Origin: Hemicordylus capensis
Lineage: Eukaryota; Chordata; Lepidosauria; Squamata; Cordylidae
Reading direction: 5' to 3'
DNA: 64,000 bases
NCBI RefSeq assembly: GCF_027244095.1
Contig: NC_069662.1
Coordinates: forward strand, 16,952,501-17,016,500
Shown here: positions 9,996 to 20,900 of the stretch, in pieces
Layout of the letters: each line of letters starts with the position of its first letter
Numbering within the stretch: position 1 is the stretch's first letter
Translations under genes and position numbers: made by a program
Notes under the pieces: generated by a model
What the model saw: only the letters and a program-made list of their open reading frames with translations
What the model was told of the DNA's origin: nothing
Databases searched by the model: none

Positions 9996-11179
9996 GGGGC
10001 AACTAAGTTGAGCAGGTCTGGCTGGAGAGGTTCAGGTTGGCCGAACATTCCTTACCCCCATTTTTGAAGGTGACAACAGAATGAATCTCTCGGCTCAGAC
10101 AGCCAAGACAAAGGCTGTGGGCACTGAGGTGGGCCCAGGCTAGGCAGTGGGCCCTTTTGGTAGCCCAGGGAGTGTCCTCCTAAAGGCCCACTGTTGGTCT
10201 CTGACACTGCCTCTGTGCCCATGGCCTTTGTGTGGGATTAGTCTTGGCTCTCTCAGCCAAGAGAGTCCTATAGTCAACTCCTCTCAACTGTTCTAACTCT
10301 GATGCTGGCCTTTTCAACTTGGGATGCATATGTCATGCAAACTCCCACATGCACTTTCCACATCCAGAGCGACTAAGGAGTTCTTAGGGTTGGTACTTTG
10401 TATCCACACACACAAATAACTTGTGCTTTTAACAGCTGAACAAGAGGCAGGAATTCAGCAGGAGCTTTTTCAGACAGCAGGCTTTAATGCAGGTTGTCTG
10501 TGAGGCTTTAGTGTGAGTTCGGGGTATAACGGATACTCCCAACACAAAAAGTGGATTTTTTCTTACCCCAGACATAAATCAGGCTAAGTTCCAATACGGA
10601 GGAGGGTAAAGTGCTTGTGTGTAAGTTGTGTGTAAAGTGCTTTCTGAAATATCGCACAGACTTTGTGGTTAATTCAGCTACCAAAGTAAATCTCCCTCCC
10701 AAAGTAAAGTCATGGTAAGGTCACCATCTGGAAAAGCTCCGGGAGTAGCTTTCCCTTCACTTTCTCTGTATGCCCGGGGGGGAGGGGTGGATATTGAAAA
10801 ATTGTTTCATGGCATCCTGCTGTTAAAGACAATAGGTGCCCTGTCCAAAAAGAAAAAAGAGTGGCAACCTTATTGAAACATGAGCATCTCTACACTCTGA
10901 CTGCACCTTTCGGAAGTTACTCAGTATTTGTTATGCCAGTCTATAGGGATTCCAGATTACATTGCCACTTGTTGTGGCAGCTTGAGAGTTCACAGTGTTG
11001 ATTGCTTGTCATTTGTACTCAGCTGGGACTCCCTGTTGTGCAGCATGGCTAGTCATGTCACTGTGGACTCACAGGGCTCATGGGGCTTGACAGCAGAATA
11101 CAGGACAAAATGGAACCTTGTCTGAATCAGCAGGGCAGTTTTTGTTAGCTATACTTTCTGTGTTGGCTCCTTCTGTCAG

Positions 11180-14100
11180 ATGAATATTCAGCGATCCCTT
11201 GAGCTCCTGCATATGACTGTCTACTCCCAAAGTGTCTCACCTTGTGGCAAGTATTTAGCAGCTGGGAACAACTATGGAGAGATTGCCATATTCAGGTAAC
11301 CAGTCCTCTCTTAACAGAATGGGTTTGGTTTCTTGGGCACCCTTTCTCATTAACTTACACTTAATGTTCATTCCTGTCCAGCCTCTCTGCAGCACTGAGT
11401 TCAGAGGCCAAAGAAGAGAGCAAGAAGCCAGTGGTGTCCTTTGTAGGTAGGTCTTTGTGGTTAAGTGAACATCAGGAGCTGCCAAGAGGCATTGAGCTTG
11501 CTCATGTTGATTATTTGATGGGAGAAGAGCTGGTCTTGCCAAGTAGGGTCCACCTTGGTTTGCATTTAGATGCGTGACTACATGTGAGTGCTGCCTGCTG
11601 AAAGATATCCCCCTTAGAGGATGGGGGGCTGTAGCTCATTAGTAGAGCATCGGCTTTGCATGCAGAAGGTCCTAGGTTCCTTCCCTGGCATCTCCAGATA
11701 GGGCTGGAAAGACTCCTGCCTGAAACCTTGGAGAACCACTGCCAGTCAGTGTACAGTACTGAGCTAGCTGGACTAATGGTCTGACTTGATATTAGGCAGC
11801 CTCCTATATTCCTATGACTCTTTATAGCTAGGTCTCTGTGGTTAAGTGAGCATCGGAAGTTCCCAAGATGTATTGCACTCGCTCATGTTTTTTTATTTGA
11901 GTTGACCAATTATGGCAATGTCAGAAGCACCCATAAAACACAGGACGCTTTATCGTTATGTTACAGGGAAGATGCAAGACCTTGTTCCTCAAACAGTCAA
12001 ATTGAAAACTTCCAAACTGAACTGTGCTCAGTACTACCAATATGAGTATATCACAGGATGCACTTTGCACCCTCATGCCAAGTCCACCCTGAAATGCACT
12101 TCTTTCCACAGCCCATGATGGTCCAATTTATACCATGGTCTCCACAGACCGGCAGCTATTGAGTGCTGGCAATGGTGAAGTCAAAGCTTGGAACTGGAGC
12201 GAGATTGTGAAGAAGGTAAAGATGAATTGCTTGTTAATCCCCATACCTAATTTTTCCTGAGTCCACTGTTCTAACACCGTCTTGCCTTATGCCGTAGGGT
12301 TGCAAGGAAGCTTGGTGTAGGAGGCCACCTTACGGGTATAACTCAGTTTTCCCTTTTCATTTTCATCCTCACTTTCTTTTATTCCCCTTAACACGAATGC
12401 CAATGTGAAAATACTTTATTTTCTCTTCAGGAGCAGCTTGGAGGTGCCAGAAATCAACGGCCTTCAGCTGAACCTCAAGGTACTGCAATGGTGCAATATG
12501 GGAAGGTCTGGGCATTGCTTATTTGTCTGCCTCATGATTGCCCTTTCCTCCCACCCTCCTCTAGGATAATAGTCTTTTAATGGCCGGTGGAGACTGCGCT
12601 ATCCACATGATGGATCTGGAGTCTGGAGCCTTTACTGTGAGTACAGAGTAAATTACTCCTTGGAGTGCAGAGTAAATGAGATGTGGAAGACAGGAATGGC
12701 ATATGCTAGGCTTAGTACAATCCCGAATCCATTCTGATCTCCTCAAGGGGCTTGTCCTTATTATGTCCCCCTATCAATAAATGCAGATTAGAAGCATTTG
12801 TTCAAAGAGTTGTGTCTACTTTCTCAGTCAGTTACTGTGCTTTTATTGTACACTTGGCTTCCCCTCACCCCCATGCATGAGAGGTAGAAGCTGTTTTTTG
12901 TAATTAGGTTCTCAAGTTATGCCACAGGTGATTTAGTGTCCCAGTACAACATAGTTTCTTGGAGATTATTCTTTTGCAGGCTGTTGTGATATCACAACAG
13001 AGAGCTGGTCTTGTAGCAAGCATGATTTGTCCCCTTAGCTAAGCAGGGTTTGCCCGGGTTGCATATGAAAGGGAGACTTGATGTGTGAGCACTGCAAGAG
13101 ATTCCCCTCAAGGGATGGAGTTGCTCTGGGAAGAGCAGAAAGTTCCAAGTTCCCTCCCTGGCTTCTCCAAGATAGGGTGGAGAGAGACTCCTGCCTGCAA
13201 CCTTGGAGAAGCCACTGCCAGTCTTTGAAGACAATCCTGAGCTAGATGGACCAGTGGTCTGACTCAGTATATGGCAGCTTCCTATGTTCCACTCCATCCA
13301 AGTTTAGGACCACCCATTCCCTGTGTACATTACTTCTGTGTTCAGAGACAGAATACCTCTGATTAATGGATGCTGGAGACGAATTATGGTAAGGGGAGTA
13401 GATGTCGTACCCTGCCGTTGAACTGTTGGTGGAGGATGCCCCTCTGCTCTTTCTGTAATTTGTAACCCATTACAAATTATCTAGTGGACCACTTGTTTAA
13501 TCTACTCAGAACAGATCTTATGCTGCACTCCACTTTCTCTGTCTACCCAACAGCATGAATATCGGGGCCACACTGATTACATCCACTGCTTGGCACTTCG
13601 GGAACAGCTGAGAGAGTGTCTGTCGGGGAGTGAGGATGGCACTGTGCGCTTGTGGGGTGAGGCTCTGGCAATTCTCCTCCTGCCTCCTTCTCAGATTCTG
13701 GCTATTGGCCTTTGCATTTGAGTTCCTCTCCCAAAATGTATTTCTTGCTGTTTGTCCCTTCTTGGAAGGAATTAAATTAGTGTTCTGTCAGGGCAGGGCC
13801 TTGTCCATGGTGGCTCCTCTATGGGGGAAGAGGCTCCCCTAGTCAAGTTAGACCTGCCACCGTCTTGATTCTTTATTGAAATAAATGTCAGCCTTTCAAG
13901 GATGTGTCTTAAAGCAGTCTGCTCTTCTGTATGATCTTCTTGAATTGTTATTTGGTAAGATGTAATTTTTTTAATCTTCTAGGTTTTTTTATGGGGGGAA
14001 GGGAAGCTGTTCTGAAATGTGCTGGGACAAACCAATGCCATGTGAATGCACCACTCCACTGTGTAGCAGTTCCTTAGGATTAAATTTGGGGGTGGTTCTT

Positions 14101-17081
14101 GCACTTCTTTGGCCTGTATGCTGAAACTGGGATGATGTAGATGACCAACGAGAGAACTTGGAAGGAAAGGGCTGGCTTCATCTATGGGTCTCTGTTTTTC
14201 AGACTTACGAACTGGAAGTCAAGTACAATCCATTGAAGTATATAAATATGAGGTATGGAAATCTAGAAATCCTGGTTCCTTATCCCTTGATTTCTTTCTT
14301 GCTTGCTACATCAGAAAAGTAGCCACCTAATGGCTCAGTGGGGAAATGGCTTGACTAGCAAGCCAGAGGTTGCCAGTTTGAATCCCCGCTGGTATGTTTC
14401 CCAGACTATGGGAAACTCCTATATTGGGCAGCAGCCATATAGGAAGATGCTGAAAGGCTTCATCTCACACTGTGTGGGAGGAGGCAATGGTAAACCCCTC
14501 CTGTATTCTACCAAAGAACACCACAGGGCTCTGTGGTCACCAGGAGTTGACACCGATGGCACACTTTACTTCAGAAAACACAAGTGTCTTTTGTCCATTA
14601 TTTTATATATTTATCATATTTCTATACTGCCTGATATATAAATCTCTAAGCAGTATACAAATTATTGCTTTTCATTCTACATCTGTCCATTTATGGATAG
14701 AGGGGGAAATGATTTTGAACTTAAGCTACTATTAATAAAAGAACAAAAACAGTTGCAGTATGAAGATGCTTTCCCACACTTGACAAAGCAAAATATACCT
14801 TTGGGAAAATTAGAGATTACTTGTTTCCAGCAAGGCTCTTTGGGTAGTGGGCTTGATTTCTCTACTTAACACTACTTACAATATACAGCCTTCCTCTAGA
14901 TCCATCTGCCCATAATGATCACTTCCACTCCCCTAGGAATGCAGCCGGCCACAGAACGGGAAGTGGATCCGTTGCCTGGCAACTGACTCCGACTGGATGG
15001 TGAGCATATTAACCTTTTGCTTCTGAAAGTGAGCGGCTATGTTTCCTAGGAAGCACAAGGCCAAGCTACACCCAGTCTTGGGTGTTCCCAGCATTCACTG
15101 GGCTGGCTCTTTTGTGGGGGGTCTCATCTGCCCAATATAAGCTTCCTCTTCATTGAAGCATCCTGCTCCTCTTCTCCTTTTTGAAAATGCTCCATGGAGC
15201 ATTGGGAGTTATTGGGCTGTGGGAGTTAGCAACCCCAGAAGAGTTTGCATGAGATGCGGTAGTTGAAAGCTTTTCATTCTGTATTGCTAGAGGAAACAAG
15301 GGAGTTCTTTTGTCACTAGGACAGGTTTCCCAGGGTATCTTAATTTTTCCATGTTTATCCTCTCACAGGTATGTGGTGGGGGCCCAGCACTCACTCTGTG
15401 GCACCTACGGTCAGTCACACCCACCACTGTCTTTCCCCTGCCCCAGTGCCAGCAGCAGGTGATGTTCTATCAAGACCTGGTGAGTTTTCCTGGACTTGTA
15501 CCCACAGCTTCCCCTTCTTTGCTTCCTTGTTCCTATTCCTGAATTCTTCGTCTCTCTCCCCAACCTCATTGTTTTCTTTGAATATTTCCCCCTCTTATTC
15601 CCAACCTTTTCGTTTTCCTGTTTCATGCTTGGAGTTGTTTCGTATAACTTGCTTTTCCCTTTTGCTAACCCTCCTGGCCCCACCCAAAATTGTCTTCCAC
15701 AGATTCTCTCTGCTGGCCACAGCCCAACCATCAATCATTTGCAGATCAGTGGGGAGGTGAAGGCCCAGATCCCTTGCATCCCACGTTGTGTCCACTCTCT
15801 TTCCATAAATGAACACTCGCCAGAGCACAAGGTATTTGCTGGATTGAGAATGGCAGAAGGGAGTTGTGGTTGTGGAAGCCTGTAAGGTTAGGGGAGTAGA
15901 ATTCTGTAGTGAAGGCTGGGCCTGGAATGAGTAAGGGATGGACTTGGACTTGATAGGTGGGATTTCAGACTGCATGTACTGTGACCTAAGATGAGGGAGA
16001 GCGAAAGGGATGGGAGACAAGTCTTCAGACATTGAGGGTTGAGAATATGTAGAAAGTATGAACTAAAGCTGTGGTGTGAAGAGATCTTGGGCAAGTGAGG
16101 TCTTGAGCTTCGAAGCTTACTCTCTCTTCCGAGGAGCTAGCAGCCCAGATTTAAAACTCAGTTTACTCAGTTATGAATAAACATTAAACCTTAACACATG
16201 TAAAGCAATATCAACATCAAAAAACTGGATACAAACCAGGGGGAAATTCAGTTCTGTAAAACAGAGGCCTCTTAAAACACACTTACCTTAAGACGATGCC
16301 AAAACACCAACAGAAGGCCAGTTTGAACAGTATGTTACCAGCTCATGTGGTTAGAAAGGGGATGTACTGAGAGTGCTCCTGTCAAGACGTCTTCCATAGA
16401 TGTCCTGATGTCCTCCTGGCATGTCCCTTTATCGTGGGGGGTGAACCTTTCATTCGAATAGCCGCAGAGCAACAAAGGAATATGCTGAGGGGCATCTGGA
16501 CACCCTTGGAAGACATCCCATGGAAGCACTGTCAGCATGTCCCCTTTCTAATTGTGTGGGCTGGTAAGGGATTGTCCAAACTAGCCCAGAGAGGGACCAA
16601 ATATGCTTCCTGGGGTAAGTAGTTCGATGGTTTGGTCACCTTGACACACCTGTCCTGTGTTTCTGCTGACTGCACTTCCATTGTAGGGGTGGGTCCTTCA
16701 TCAGAGTGGGCAGGCAGGATCCTGTGAGAGAAGATGGTCATCTGAATAGGCAGGGCTCAGGGCTGTGGTAAAAAGCTTTACAGTGGTGGCTTTAAAGTGT
16801 TCTAGTGAGTATATCTGACACATTTTAGCATGGTTGTTTTGTTATATGGGGATAGGTGGGTGAGAATTGCAGTTTAAAAGTGAGAGAAGTGGGGAAGGGG
16901 AGGTTGGAAGCAGAGTGAAATAAAGTGGTGGACAGGTGTTCAGTTGTCTTCAGTTCTATACAGCCTTTACCCACATCTTCTTTTACTTCACCCTCAGGTG
17001 CTGACTGCTTCTGGAAGCAGCCACAAAATTGACGTCTTCACTAACTTTGGTTACCGGGCCTTTTCCCTCACCTTCACCTAG
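11180..17081 (+). CDS. THOC6: THO complex subunit 6 (THOC6)
   Basis: Seen: twelve phase-consistent exons: 11180-11295, 11382-11446, 12112-12215, 12298-12335, 12431-12479, 12565-12636, 13554-13656, 14203-14252, 14937-14999, 15369-15479, 15703-15831 and 16998-17081 (stop TAG). They give 984 nt, 327 aa. The peptide follows human THOC6 from [23 protein letters not shown] to [16 protein letters not shown]40 signatures include [33 protein letters not shown] and [20 protein letters not shown]. Role (family knowledge): a beta-propeller subunit that bridges THO dimers into the tetrameric TREX mRNA-export assembly in the nucleus. Start: the ATG at 11180 lies directly after an acceptor (TTCTGTCAG). The human protein has ~14 more N-terminal residues, so an upstream coding exon may be missing here; no convincing one was found. 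Confidence 0.93.
11447..11905. repeat. Locally duplicated intron segment
   Basis: About 75 bp at 11449-11520 (AGGTCTTTGTGGTTAAGTGA...) recurs in diverged form at 11830-11902 (AGGTCTCTGTGGTTAAGTGA...). Both end GCTCATGTT..TTATTTGA. The copies flank the SINE at 11627-11818. Confidence 0.7.
11627..11818 (+). repeat. tRNA-headed SINE in THOC6 intron 2
   Basis: Box A-like TGTAGCTCATTAGTAGAGCA and box B-like AGGTTCCTTCCC are followed by the shared SINE body and the end GGCAGCCTCCTATATTCCTATG. It has the same body as the 5S-headed copies but no 5S head. Confidence 0.75.
12998..13291 (+). repeat. 5S-rRNA-headed SINE in THOC6 intron 6
   Basis: The head GCTGGTCTTGTAGCAAGCAT and the 5S internal-control match AGCTAAGCAGGGT..TGCATATGAAAGGGAGAC are followed by a worn tRNA-like unit and the common body that ends CAGTATATGGCAGCTTCC. 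Confidence 0.8.
14326..14590 (+). repeat. tRNA-derived SINE (GGGAAATGxCTTGACTAGC family) in THOC6 intron 8
   Basis: The tRNA-like head TGGCTCAGTGGGGAAATGGC is followed by box B GCCAGTTTGAATCCC. The body reads AGGAAGATGCTGAAAGGC and the 3' part CACCAGGAGTTGACACCGA. Other copies are at 21455-21705 (-), 25875-26060 (+) and 40948-41212 (+). Confidence 0.75.
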
Positions 17082-17346
17082 CACCCTCTCCTGTTTTCTC
17101 TCTTCTTCACGATCCCATTTTCCTGATCTGGTCTTGAACAAGGAGTTACCTGTGGAGAACAGGCAGCCTCACCCCAGAAGCAGCTGCATTCAGCAGTCAG
17201 TGAGAAGCAGTGTTCATCACTTAATTGAAAGGAGCCTGAAACAGACTAAGTAGTGTCTTTTATGGGTGTAGGGTTGTGGTATAAATGGAGAGAATTGGGA
17301 ACTCTGCACATGTATGCAGTGAGCTGGTATCTCTGTTCATAATCGG

Positions 17347-17352
17347 AATAAA
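17347..17352 (+). terminator. THOC6 polyadenylation signal
   Basis: AATAAA lies 266 bp after the THOC6 stop. The interval 17082-17370 is the inferred 3' UTR. Confidence 0.65.
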
Positions 17353-17474
17353 TGTTGCACCACAGGCAAGAATGTTTAAAATGGTCTCAAATGCAATGCA
17401 TTTAAACAACTGTAATTTTTTTACTACATAGAAAGATCTTTACATTTTGAATGCCTATGATAATTATTTTTGTC

Positions 17475-17672
17475 GTATGTTTTCTCTGTGGAATTCAAGA
17501 CAGCATACATGGTCCTCTTCTTGTTGTCTTTTTACCCTCACAACCCTGTGAGGTAGGTTTATGCTGCAAGATAGTGGTTGGCCCATAATCACTCTGGTTG
17601 AGCAGGGATTTGAACCTGTGTCTGCCCAGTCCAAGTTGAACACTCTAATCACTACACCGCACTGTCCTTCAT
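17475..17672 (-). repeat. Degraded Sauria-type tRNA SINE
   Basis: On the minus strand it reads GTGCGGTGTAGTGATTAGAG (box A), then GGTTCAAATCCC (box B), and further on CTCACAGGGTTGTGAGGG. It lies between the THOC6 3' end and the Mab-21 gene stop. No other feature was seen from 17353 to 17906 apart from an unused plus-strand AATAAA at 17827. Confidence 0.7.
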
Positions 17673-17906
17673 ACGGAACTTGCAGAGTGGAGTAGAAGTG
17701 ACAGAATTGTGCACATCATGGGTCCACCTTATCTGAAGCCACTCTTTGGCTTCTGGTCTTGTGTCAGACTTTACCCATGAGACTTCAGGCATCTGCCTCT
17801 GTGGTCATAAGGACTGAAGTCTTCTCAATAAAACTGTGTGACATTGTGGCTGATTTTGTACTATGTGGCAAATTATGTGGTTACTCTTTGCACAGCACTT
17901 CAGACC

Positions 17907-20900
17907 CTACTCCTCACCCATTTCCATATATTCATACATTTGCTCATCCTCCATCCTCTTCAGCTCCTTCAGGTCTTCCTGATGCTTTTTTTTAAACTCC
18001 CGGAGAGCTGCCATCTTCTCCTCTGATTCTTCATGGACACAGCGGTCCTGTGGCTTGCGATCTGGCATTAGATATCCCACAACATCAGCCAGCATCACTT
18101 CACCTTCATAGCGGAGAGCCTCCAAGGCTAAGGGCCCATAAGTGGTGTTGCTGGATTTGTAGCGCTTGCTGAAGAGGTTGATGGGCCGTAGGAAGTAGTG
18201 AGGAAGGTTCCTCTTGCAAAGGGTGTGGCTTAGGATCCTGAGGAGGGCCTGCAGGGAGCTCAGGAGAGTCTGCCATTGTGTCTTCTGAGGATAGATTTCA
18301 CAGCACCACAGCAGAATGGTCTGCAAGAGACAGTGAGAGGGGAGGGGGGAAGTTAGTCAGATCTTACAGTGTCTGTTGGAGTTACAGGCCCCATAACTCC
18401 CAAAGGAGAGGATTGCTTTGGTGTAGGTCAACAGGGGGTTGGGGCAGCTTTGCAAATCAGAGTGATTTTAGGGTGGGGGTGAGGTGGAGAGGGAAGTGGA
18501 CAACTGGCACCCTTTGGGCTTAATCTGGCTGGTTAAGAGCTGATTCATACCCAGGCAGCTTAGCAGGGATGGGGAGAGAAAAGAAGTGTGGAAGAGGAAG
18601 CCGAGGCAGTGACATGGGAGGGTCTTGCTAGCAGATCTTCTTGGAGTAGGGGTAGAGGCCTGCTTTCTGACCTCTGACAGCAAGGGCTGCACACACACTT
18701 CCCAGCTGTGCTGTCATAAGGGCTAGAAACCTGTGTGTAGTTTTTTAAAAAGCAGAAATGATCAAGGTGCCTGATACAAAAGAGGCCCCTGAAAGGATGG
18801 AAAAGCCTAACATTGTCAGTATTTTGCTTAATCTGCTGCAGCCTGCAGCCGAGGGTTGGTTTAGCAGGTTCACCTTGAGATGGTAGGAAGTCAAGACTTT
18901 GCCATATTCTGGCACCCATCTTGTTTTGTTGACAAACTTCAGAAGCCTCAGAGCTGCCTTCCTTTGTCCCCCATCAGCATCAATATCCTCAAGAATCACA
19001 GTCTCAGCATGGCTGAAAGAGAGTCTAGGCCCATGGAGAAACTGGTTATAAGAATACTGCATTTATGGTAATGTTTACACAGTTATGATAGTTTGTTTAA
19101 CCCATAATCATTATTCATTCTTGCTCTCATGTGATGTAGAAGTGAGAGGAAAGTATAAGGACAAACAGACCCCTTCCTTTCCAAGTGATTAGAATCCCCC
19201 CTCCCCACCTTCTGAAGAGCTTTGTATGAATGCTACTGGAATAAGGTCCACCCCACTCCTTCCCATAATGTGTCCATGCACCATAGAGAGAACAATGGAT
19301 TTCTCTATGGTATGCCTGTATGTTTTCAGTGAGTGATTATGTTTGTTGGGGGAAATGTTTGATTGATTGAGTTCTATACTGCCCTTCCAAAAACGGCTCA
19401 GGGTGGTTTTCACAGAGAAATAATAAATAAGACTAGGTGACCCCGCACAGAGCATCTGTGTGCTCCTTGGGGCCGGCGGTTACCTCTCCCCCCCCTTCTG
19501 CCCCAGTCTCCGCTTCCGGGCCAAGCCACCTCTCCTCCCCACCGCCATTTCAGCCCCCGCCCCCCACTTTTTCTCCCCTCCTGGGCCTTCCCTCTGTGTC
19601 CAGGCTGGGCCCACAGCCACCTCTGGCCCACTGCCCGCCTGGGCAACCAATCCTCCTGGGTGAGCCTCAACCGAAAGATCAGATAGACACCAGTAACAGT
19701 CACTGGAGGTACCTTGCTGGGGGTGAATAGGGCCAGTTACTCTCCCCCTGCTAAATAAAGAGAATCACCATGTTAAAAGGTGCCTCTTTGAAAAGTTAGC
19801 AAGTCATTTGTAATCACGAATAACAAAAATGAGATAACCTCTACAAAAGTACACAACATTTTACTTGTGAATATGCTTAAGGGAGGATTTTTATCAGCAG
19901 ACACTTCCACTTAATGTTGGGTGAAAGGAGATGGCATTCTATGATAAGTCCCATTTACCCTGCAGTAACTTCATTTTCCTTAAGAGCTAAAACGGGGGAG
20001 TTTCTCAGTCAAATTTTCAACTGAATGAGCTTTGAAAACTAGACCATACTTCCCTACCTTAAAAGAAAATTTACAGGATTATCAATTACAGATGTTATTG
20101 TATTCTAGAACCTGGATTCAGCTGCATGTATTTGTACCCAGAAAGTCTTAGTAGCACCAGTCAACTGTTTGGTCAAGAGGAAGGGAGGTGAAATCCAGGT
20201 CCCCTGACAGCTTCCTGGTGCTGTTCCTGACTGAACTCTGCATATACACCACCTGCATGATGAATCAGGTTGGGGAACAAGGCACACAGCTCAGATAGAG
20301 CGATTCCTTGTCCAGCTGCACCCAGGGTGCCAGTAGCTGGATGGGAGTGAAGGAACTTGATTAAAAGCAGGGTCTCAAGTGATGAAACTAGCCAATTGCT
20401 ATTAAATGTCATCATTAAGACTTAAGATATATCTTGGGGGGGTGGGTTAAGGATTTCTCAAAGTTGAATTTCAAAAATCTATAGGGAACTGAAGCAAAAT
20501 CCAGAGAGAGCTGATTCAAAAAGTCAAATTTTGAAGTCTAAAGTTGTGGCCTGATTGGAATGTGTGCAGCATTTTTGTTTCAGCTTCAGCCTCTATATCC
20601 TGCCCACCTCTGTTCCTCCATCTTGCTGACTAGAGGATTATTTGGTTTTGATTTGATTTATTTACCTCCAAAATCCTCCCTTGGGTACCAATTCTGGACC
20701 AACTTCCCGAACAGCTGCTCCTTTCTGGAGGAAGCTTTTCTTTTCATTGGTCAAGTCCCCGTCCCACCAGTCAGAAAGATGGGTGAGATCCTCCCTCAGC
20801 CACTGGCTGGAGAGCTTGATAGCACCCTGAATGGCAGGCATCAAGTTCACGGGAACAGTTTCAATCCCTTCATCAAAGGTCAGCTGTATGGCTGGACCAT

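Noticed and set aside
12998-13110. 5S rRNA gene
   Set aside because: Only the internal control region is similar; it continues into a SINE body and occurs in several copies.
20105-20415. Minus-strand ORFs in a Mab-21 gene intron (80 aa, start MMTFNSNWLVSSLE)
   Set aside because: No splice sites in phase with the neighbouring exons and no family recognised; may be an old transposon remnant, but I cannot support it.
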